This document shows positions 57,642 through 64,000 of a DNA stretch of 64,000 nt, in pieces. The position numbers were made by a program, and so were the translations under genes. Position 1 is the stretch's first letter. Each line of letters starts with the position of its first letter. The notes beneath the pieces were generated by a model that did no database searches, was not told the origin of the DNA, and worked only from the letters and a program-made list of their open reading frames with translations. The DNA is from Lineolata rhizophorae (Eukaryota > Ascomycota > Dothideomycetes > Lineolatales > Lineolataceae), in the NCBI GenBank assembly GCA_010093515.1, contig MU001678.1, forward strand, positions 1,030,806 to 1,094,805, in the 5' to 3' direction.

Positions 57642-58343
57642 TCAGTACCGGCGTCGAACCGGCTCCGGGCTCGGGCTCCTGGAGACGCTGCGCTCGTCCC
57701 TGCCGCGCATCTTGAGCCACTTCTTTGTCGCGAGCTCGAGCTCGCGCTCGAGCTCGGGCGAGGGCTCCTTGCGGTGGATGAAGTTGCAGAAGCCGCCGCG
57801 CACGCAGCCCTCGCCCGAGTTAAGCCGGCAGCACGCCTCGCGGAAGTCTGTCACGGGGCTCAGCTCGCAGTATATAGGCCGCGCGGCGTACCAGCGCGAG
57901 TTGAGGTCGTCGCAGGCCTTCTGTGCACTGTCCTCGTATTTGAAGCGCGCGTAGACGTTGCCGATCAGGTCTTGCGTAGTTAGCGTTCGTGCCACCATGT
58001 GGGAGAGAGAAACGGGAAAAATGCAAAAGGTGCAGCACATACGATCATTGTTGTTGTCGCACACGACAACTTCCTCCACCTCGCCATACTTGCACATCTC
58101 GCACCAGAAGTCCTCGTAGAAGGCGTCAAAGTGGTTCTGCCGCTGCGATGGGTTCATGCGATTCTTAGGGTCGTGCTCCGGGTTCTGGTACAGGTTCGGC
58201 AGCAGGATCGTCTGCGAGTACGAGGGCTTGACGTGCTTGCGCGAGCACCGGTCACCGTGCCGGCACGCGCCGATCTTGTAGTAGAAGCTGCAGTTGACCT
58301 TGTCCTGCTCGGTGCCGAAGATGGACGCGAGGTAGTTGGCCAT
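57642..58343 (-). CDS. U2AF35: U2 snRNP auxiliary factor small subunit (U2AF35)
   Basis: Exons (minus) 58043-58343 and 57642-57970 give 209 residues, the size of the fission-yeast and mould proteins. The first CCCH zinc finger is CSFYYKIGACRHGDRCSRKH; the U2AF-homology RRM follows (VEEVVVCDNNNDH-LIGNVYARF, then DLNSRWYAARPIYCELSP); the second CCCH finger is CCRLNSGEGCVRGGFCNFIH; a short RS-like tail ends in SVSRSPSPEPVRRRY. The protein reads the AG of the 3' splice site next to U2AF65. The only intron is 72 nt, a multiple of three without a stop, so the unspliced frame also reads through; spliced, it restores NNNDHLIGNV. Confidence 0.95.
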   Translation of the reverse strand: MANYLASIFGTEQDKVNCSFYYKIGACRHGDRCSRKHVKPSYSQTILLPNLYQNPEHDPKNRMNPSQRQNHFDAFYEDFWCEMCKYGEVEEVVVCDNNNDRMCCTFCIFPVSLSHMVARTLTTQDLIGNVYARFKYEDSAQKACDDLNSRWYAARPIYCELSPVTDFREACCRLNSGEGCVRGGFCNFIHRKEPSPELERELELATKKWLKMRGRDERSVSRSPSPEPVRRRY

Positions 58344-60206
58344 GATGTTAGTGACCGCCGGAGGAGATTGCGCAGCGGAACGTGAACTGGACTGTAGAAA
58401 ATCGCAATGAACGCCTTGGGTGTAGAATCTGGATCTGAGCTGAAAGCTGCGCGACCGTGGCGGGCGGCTTTGTAGGAGTGAAGAATGGTGCCGAAGTAGA
58501 GATGCGGCAAAAGATTCTTGAATGTTCGCGCTATGATATGGAGGCATACGACAACACATGACCGATGACAAACCACTTGGCACCAGCTAAGCGAACGCCA
58601 CCAGACCCTAGCCTCACACCGCCACATCCCCCCGGAATTGCAGTTTAGAAGTGCTCAGGTTCATATTCTTTTTATTTCTTATATGGTGTTAATACTGCAT
58701 TTATTTTGGTAAAACTTTGGCTTATTTATTGTTTAAACCATTTTTGTTCTATGACTTCATGTTCTGTCTTTCTCGCGGTATACGCATGAACAACGAATAG
58801 CGCTTCTTTAAAGATGTAGCACTCATTATAGCTCTGAGAATATGATTGCCCCGTACCATAGTACGTTTTTCTAGTGAACACAGACTTATATCAGTTTCTT
58901 GACTTCAGATTAAGCTCAGTCGTACAAATAAAGTCTATAATAAGCAAACGACGCTTTGTCAAAGGAGTAGAACCTTCTCCTAAGCCGAAACACTATTATT
59001 AGATTGCGAATCCTTACTTTCGGGCATTAATTAGCAGCTAGTTTCAATTCTAGTTTCTGTTGCGTCGATATTCAGGCGTCCGCGATTAGACATCAATCTC
59101 TACCATTTATCACATTTGAACAAAATCTAGGAATAACCTCGAAATTACCCAAAGGAAGAGAGCAACATAGTATGACTACACGTTAAAGCTGCAGTTAGAC
59201 CTATCGGGTAATACTTTTCGTTCGGCTCTCCTTATTTTCTCAACCTTTGGAATTATTACATTAGGGGTATACTTGTGCTAGGCTTGGCAAATGTCTTGAA
59301 CTCTTGAACATGTATCACCGTGTGGAGTTGCTGATCTCACTTAGTTGGAGCTATTATAATATATATTATACTTTCTAGTGTTTAACTTCTAGAATGATAA
59401 GTCAGCTGAAGTTTCAGTCCTGCAACCTTTGTGCTATGATGCGTTTCTTCGTTTCTAACGCCACACAAGAATATTGGCATATGTTTTTAACAAGATAGTC
59501 ATGGATTCTGAAGGCATCACTCAAGCCACTAGACGCAGTAGTAAATTTTTCATTCTTTGATGCTTTCATTGCTATTGTATGCTGCGGCATTGTCAACGCT
59601 CTCACCAGCGCCAACAAAAGTGCCGAGCAAAAGGCCGCCCAACCACAATCATCCTTCCGAACTCATTCACCATAAGACATCGTCATTCCTAGACCGTGCA
59701 GTAAGCCCTGATTCTAAAATATTCCCAAAGTGAATGGGATCGCCAGGATCCATCCGGCTCCTCGGACCCAGTCCAAGTGTGTGAATCAGAAAACCGGCCT
59801 AAGAAACTCCGACCCGAATGCAAAGTTTCACGTGTATAAAAGTTTGTAGCAAAAAAAAAAAGGAAAAAGCCACCATAAACTGGCAAATGAAAGGCCGAAG
59901 CTAGGCCATGTGGAAGAACCAAGAACCAGGAGAAAAAACCAGAAGTAAAACTAGAAAACCCAGAAAACAAAAGACACCAACGCTATATGCAAACCCAGAC
60001 CTTTCTATTAGAATGACTAAAATTGAGAGATGTAAGTGCAAGTGCAAGAGCAATCATAAAGCCCCGAAGGACGAAAGTGTGGTGGACCTGCCCGGAAGAA
60101 AAGAAGAAGAAAGGCCAGCAGGAAGAATCAACCATCAGACCGCCTCCCAATGCGCGCTTAAAGCAGCAGAAGAAGACGGCGGTGAGTTGTTGACCTAAAG
60201 AGGCGT
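58344..60206. other. intergenic region with an AT-rich block
   Basis: U2AF35 promoter on the left, then AT-rich sequence (about 58640-59700) clearly different in base composition from the GC-rich exons nearby, then the 3' flank of the DUF7492 gene. No open frame with a domain. It could be an old decayed repeat or simply an AT-rich spacer. Confidence 0.5.
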
Positions 60207-61571
60207 TTAGAAACGGAACTTAGCCGAATCCCGAATGCGCCTCTTGTGGAAGCCGTGATGATCCCGGCCGCCGAACGGAGCCGCGAAGTCGTCGTTCGAG
60301 CCCGGCAGCGCGCCGCTCGGGGGGGCGCCCGACGCGGTGCTTGCGGGGGCCTGGCTGTTAACGGTCGTGGTCACGATGGAAGTCACGACCTGCGTGGCCG
60401 TCACGGCCACGGTGCCGCAGTCGCCGATGTCGGCGTTCGGAGGCGACGAGGCCTGCGGAGACTGTGTGGCGGAGGCCGTGGGCGCCGCGGAGGACGAAGT
60501 CGCGTCGGCGGCGGACGTCGTGGCCGGGACGCTGGTCGTCCCGACGTCGCTGGCGGATGCGGTGCCGGTGGACAGGACGTTGCTGAGTGGGGCGGTGCCG
60601 GTCGGCAGTTGGACGTCGGAGTCAGTCGGCGCGAGGAACAGGCTACCGAGCGGGTTGGCGTAGTTTGCGGTACGCGACTGATAGTTGGACACGGCGGACT
60701 GCTGGGGGTCCTGCTGCGTGAGGCCGTGCTCCATCTGGCCCGAAGCGGCCTCGCCGTCGGCCGTCGCCTCGTGCTGGCTCACAATGTCGAAGTCGTTGCA
60801 TGTCGTGTAGTACTCGTCCTTGCCATCGGGGAGACCGTCGACCTCGCCCGGGATGGTCGGCCACTGCCAGACCCAGTACACGGCGAGGGTGTCGCCTGCG
60901 CGAAGGCTGTCGGGGACTTGCGCGTTGGTGTCGCACATGAGCTCCATGACAGCGCCGTTGGCGTCCAGGTTCGGGTGATCGCTGGAGCGCGCCTGCGAGA
61001 TGGCCTGGTCGCTCAACTGGTAGCAGCGACCGTCATCGAAGTTGTTGGCAGCCAGAAGGCGGCCGCGGCCATCTCCGCCGGTGCCGTCAGAAGTCCACTG
61101 AAGGACGTTCATGAGGGTCTCGTCCTCGCGAGGTTCCGTGGTACCGAAGACGAACGCAGTTCCGTTGCCGGGGGGCTTGCCAAGGGTGCCGGAAGGCTTC
61201 GTGACGTGACCGTTCTCCATGTAGCGCATGGCCACGAACTCACCCGGGTGGGTCTGAAGGCGCGGATAGCCGTCGGACTGTTGCTGGGTCCTCTGATTCG
61301 GGTGACACAAGGGGTCTGTCGGCGTAATGCGGGTGCCCTCGTCGGCCAGCGGCAAGAGCCACTGCATGCTGAAACTGCCAGGCGGCTGATCGAAGTTCGG
61401 ATCGGTACGCTCGACATATCCACGCGGGTAGCCAGCATCGCCGACGTAGTTGCCATTATCGTCGACGTTGCGGATCTGTTCAATCCAGGTATGGCCGGAG
61501 ACAGCCGGGAGCCCAACGCACAGCAGAGCCACCGCGGCCACGCGGCAAAAACCGGAGGTCGGTTGTTTCAT
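60207..61571 (-). CDS. secreted DUF7492 protein, LPMO-like N-terminus
   Basis: Single exon of 454 residues. Signal peptide residues 1-26 end in PAVSG; the mature chain then begins with His27 (HTWIEQIRNVDDNG). The family then has PRGYVERTDPNF, PLCHPNQRTQQ, GEFVAMRYMENGHVTKP, DDGRCYQLSD and DTLAVYWVWQWPTIP. A His as first mature residue, an internal His in ENGHVT and a Trp/Tyr-rich strand are reminiscent of copper-binding lytic polysaccharide monooxygenases, but DUF7492 has no shown activity that I know of. The C-terminal 150 residues are Ser/Thr/Ala-rich, fitting an O-glycosylated linker, and end in a basic His-rich tail with no GPI signal. Confidence 0.85.
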   Translation of the reverse strand: MKQPTSGFCRVAAVALLCVGLPAVSGHTWIEQIRNVDDNGNYVGDAGYPRGYVERTDPNFDQPPGSFSMQWLLPLADEGTRITPTDPLCHPNQRTQQQSDGYPRLQTHPGEFVAMRYMENGHVTKPSGTLGKPPGNGTAFVFGTTEPREDETLMNVLQWTSDGTGGDGRGRLLAANNFDDGRCYQLSDQAISQARSSDHPNLDANGAVMELMCDTNAQVPDSLRAGDTLAVYWVWQWPTIPGEVDGLPDGKDEYYTTCNDFDIVSQHEATADGEAASGQMEHGLTQQDPQQSAVSNYQSRTANYANPLGSLFLAPTDSDVQLPTGTAPLSNVLSTGTASASDVGTTSVPATTSAADATSSSAAPTASATQSPQASSPPNADIGDCGTVAVTATQVVTSIVTTTVNSQAPASTASGAPPSGALPGSNDDFAAPFGGRDHHGFHKRRIRDSAKFRF

Positions 61572-64000
61572 GGTTGATCGTGCGCGTCGTGTGGGTGGGG
61601 AGAAAAAGTTGGTGGGAAAGAAAATGGTAAGATGTTTGAAAAGCGCGACTCTCTTTTGAAGGAGTGTTGAAGACAGAGCAAGTGTTCGCCGAGGAGAACG
61701 AAGGAACGTAAAGAGAAGGGTTCTGAATCGAAGGTACGGGAAGGGCGAAGGAAATATATACTACGATATTGTCACCGGGACACAGGTCATGAATAGGACA
61801 ATGCACCGAATAGAAAAGAACAATGCTATTCACAGAGTGGGTCGCGCCTGCCTTACAAGGTGGCCAGCCACGCGGCTGCAACAAATGACCCTCGGGCGGG
61901 AGAAAAAAAAAAAAAAGAGACAATGCTCGGAGAATGTGAAATGAATGTCACATTCTAGCAGCGTGGCCCGACGGGCGCCCCTCTACATTTTTATGCTCAG
62001 GACAAAGAAGGCGAGTGAACATTGAACTCGAAACAAACGGGTGAGGTCCCACGAGTGAGTGCGGATGCGGGCGCATGGCGGGGAGCAGCCCAGGGCCAAT
62101 CACGCCCCTTGCCCACTCCCGGTCGAAACGCCCTCACGGCAAAAGGGCTCTGAAACGCAGAGCCTCTGCTCTAGCCACAGCGAGTGACTCCAGCGCCTCA
62201 CCTTGCCAGCCTTGCCGCCGGCCCGCTGCAAAAAATATCGTCCTTCTCCCGCGCTGTGTTACCGTTGCAGGCGGACGAGGATCACGCCGCGGGTGCACCA
62301 CGCGCGCGCGCCACTGCCCCGAAGGCCATCAGTTAGTAACGCGGCTGAGTCGCAGTCCTGCGACTTCTCTCGGTCACCGCTTCCCCGCGCGCGCAAATGA
62401 GTCAATGATTCCGGAGTGCTCTGTCCGTCAGTACCTATCCGCGCGCGGGGTGCGGAGAATGTACTAAGCAGGGTGGATCTGCAATCTTGCAGCAATATGC
62501 AGCAACTTGCGACAGATGGAAAACAGGCAAACACGGTCCTGCCACAGACCACTGCTCCGCGTAAAGGGTCTCGGTCTCCGCACCCGGGCAGCTAGAGAAC
62601 AAATTTCCGGAACGAGGGCGATAGGAGAATTATTTCCCCCTTGGCTACGCGGAGCGTGGTTTTGCAACCCCGCCCGCTAGAGTCACGACTGGCCGTCGCA
62701 CAATGAAGTCGACCGTCTTTCAGCGCGTCCAGCACTGCCCCGAGGTGTCGCGCCATCGTCGCCGCACCTGCGCGCGGGAGAGCATGACTCCCAAAGAAAG
62801 CGCAGCAGCAAGTCTCGAACGAGCGCACCACAATGCGCAGCGCGCAAGCGCAACCCTCAAAACGGGCGCGCATGAAGTCGCGCATGAAACGGGCGGTGGC
62901 CGATGGCTTCCAGTGGTCGTCGAGAGGTCGGCTCCACGGCGCGCGTTTCATGGCGATCCCGCCCGGCTGGTCGGAAATGCGCCGATTCGCTTCCCCCGCC
63001 CGTCCTATCCACCGCCACACCCGCTGCCCGCAGCCACTCGATCGCCCCGGGCATCCTCTGGCCACGAATCCGCGGCGCATCGGTCGGCTGCCGCCGACAA
63101 TTTTATTGTCGGCGCTCGGCTCGACGCCAGTAGATGGCGGTGGGCACTGTCCTTATGCGAAAAAGAGGCGCCTGCGATTCCAACGCAGGACTTATATAGG
63201 ACGTAGCTGCAGCGAATCGATAGTCCGGCGGGGCTTCAATGTTTCGACCAGTTGTTTCTCTTGGACGGATATCGCGGCGGCCAGCCATCGCTCAAAACGG
63301 CCGTTTGGTCCGCGTTGCCGGCTCATATTCTCGGCGTCTAGTCGTATCCGTGGTCGAAAAAGTGCCGTAGCTTCCGGCTAAGCTTCGATCTAAAGCCGAC
63401 GATCGATCGTTCTAGCGCAAGAACAATAAAAACGCTTCGTCGGGTTCGTGAAGGTTCCTCTCGGCGACATTCCGTTTCCGTGCTACCACCATATCTAATT
63501 GTTAGCAAACATCGAGGTTTCTGAGAATCCCATTCTTGATCCTTTCGCTCCAACTATGTCGAGAGCCCGAATGCCCACTATGAGACCAGTCTCAAAATCT
63601 ACCGCGCGACATGTCACTGTGCTGCGTTGCGTCGGTGTGAGACGTTTCCGAATCTTCGTTTGACTCTTTCCATTGTTTTTTTTTATGTCGAAACGAGTTA
63701 TTCGGACGACAAGATGAAGGCGGAGGAAGGAAAACAACTATCTTGAGGCAGATGACTCTAGGATACTTTCAAGCTCCAGACTCATTCCCTCTGTGCTATG
63801 TACTTGTTTGTACCACGGACCACGCGAGGCATTGCTATAATTAGACAAAGAAAGGACGTCCAAAGTCATCCCCGTATAACAACGGGACCATTGGGCGTCG
63901 TTTTCTGTACGAGGCCACGAAAAGTCTAGCGTTGTTCCCACACTGCGGCGACTTGGCCCCCAGGACACGGACCGCCGGGACGACTTCGTCAACCCGGAGT
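61572..64000. other. intergenic region to the window end
   Basis: About 2.4 kb. The first 400 bp are the DUF7492 promoter. The rest is GC-rich then AT-balanced; open frames at 62592-63381 on both strands overlap and show no domain. No gene is supported, but an exon-poor gene running past the window end cannot be excluded. Confidence 0.5.
61753..61760 (-). promoter_or_regulatory. TATA box of the DUF7492 gene
   Basis: TATATATT on the minus strand, about 180 bp upstream of the start codon, followed by a CT-rich leader. Confidence 0.5.

Noticed and set aside
62592-63381. Overlapping open frames near the window end
   Set aside because: Up to 182 codons on both strands with no motif; no support for either.
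1-64000. Search for CRISPR arrays, rRNA genes, viral or retroelement copies
   Set aside because: No regularly spaced repeats, no 5S/18S/28S signatures and no reverse transcriptase, integrase or capsid-like frames were recognised.

Overview
This window is nuclear DNA of a filamentous ascomycete (Pezizomycotina), most likely a Sordariomycete. The signs are short GT-AG introns (about 50-210 bp) with CTRAC-like branch sites, GC-rich exons full of Gly, Ala, Gln and Asp homopolymers, a lone intron-containing tRNA gene, and typical mould families (secreted S28 peptidase, GH76, DUF4360, DUF7492, DUF3605, MARVEL). The class-level placement is inference. I resolved 22 protein-coding loci and one tRNA gene. 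Exons were joined by hand: junctions were chosen for splice-site consensus, phase closure and continuity with the family. No intact transposon or viral element was recognised.

Left part (1-21.6 kb): a secreted S28 serine peptidase (+) converges on an APH/ACAD10-like phosphotransferase (-). Then six minus-strand genes follow in tandem: a large protein with two cyclic-nucleotide-binding domains, an F-box and leucine-rich repeats; a Gln/Asp-rich glycine-zipper protein; peroxin PEX2; the exosome subunit RRP41/SKI6; and a dihydroxyacid dehydratase (ILV3 family) with an 8-nt microexon and no obvious mitochondrial presequence. The leader of the F-box gene holds a 60-nt uninterrupted G tract and a (CTG)15 repeat.

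Middle (21.6-41.9 kb): a gene-poor, more accessory-looking stretch. It carries a VWA-E2 ubiquitin-conjugating fusion of 994 residues (the most interesting gene here), a secreted GH76 mannanase-like enzyme, tRNA-Leu(CAG), a secreted DUF4360 protein, methionine sulfoxide reductase A, a GFA/CENP-V zinc protein, an amidase and a four-helix MARVEL-like membrane protein.

Right part (43-64 kb): an Fmp42/SLC43-like transporter, a frame-shifted pseudokinase-like gene, HMG-CoA reductase, a DUF3605 protein, a small single-span membrane protein, splicing factor U2AF35, and a secreted DUF7492 protein whose predicted mature N-terminus is His, as in lytic polysaccharide monooxygenases. An AT-rich intergenic stretch lies at 58.6-60 kb and I see no gene beyond 61.6 kb. 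The genes are mostly independent housekeeping or secreted functions; I see no biosynthetic cluster. The ubiquitin theme (F-box, PEX2 RING, VWA-E2) recurs, but nothing in the sequence shows that these genes work together.
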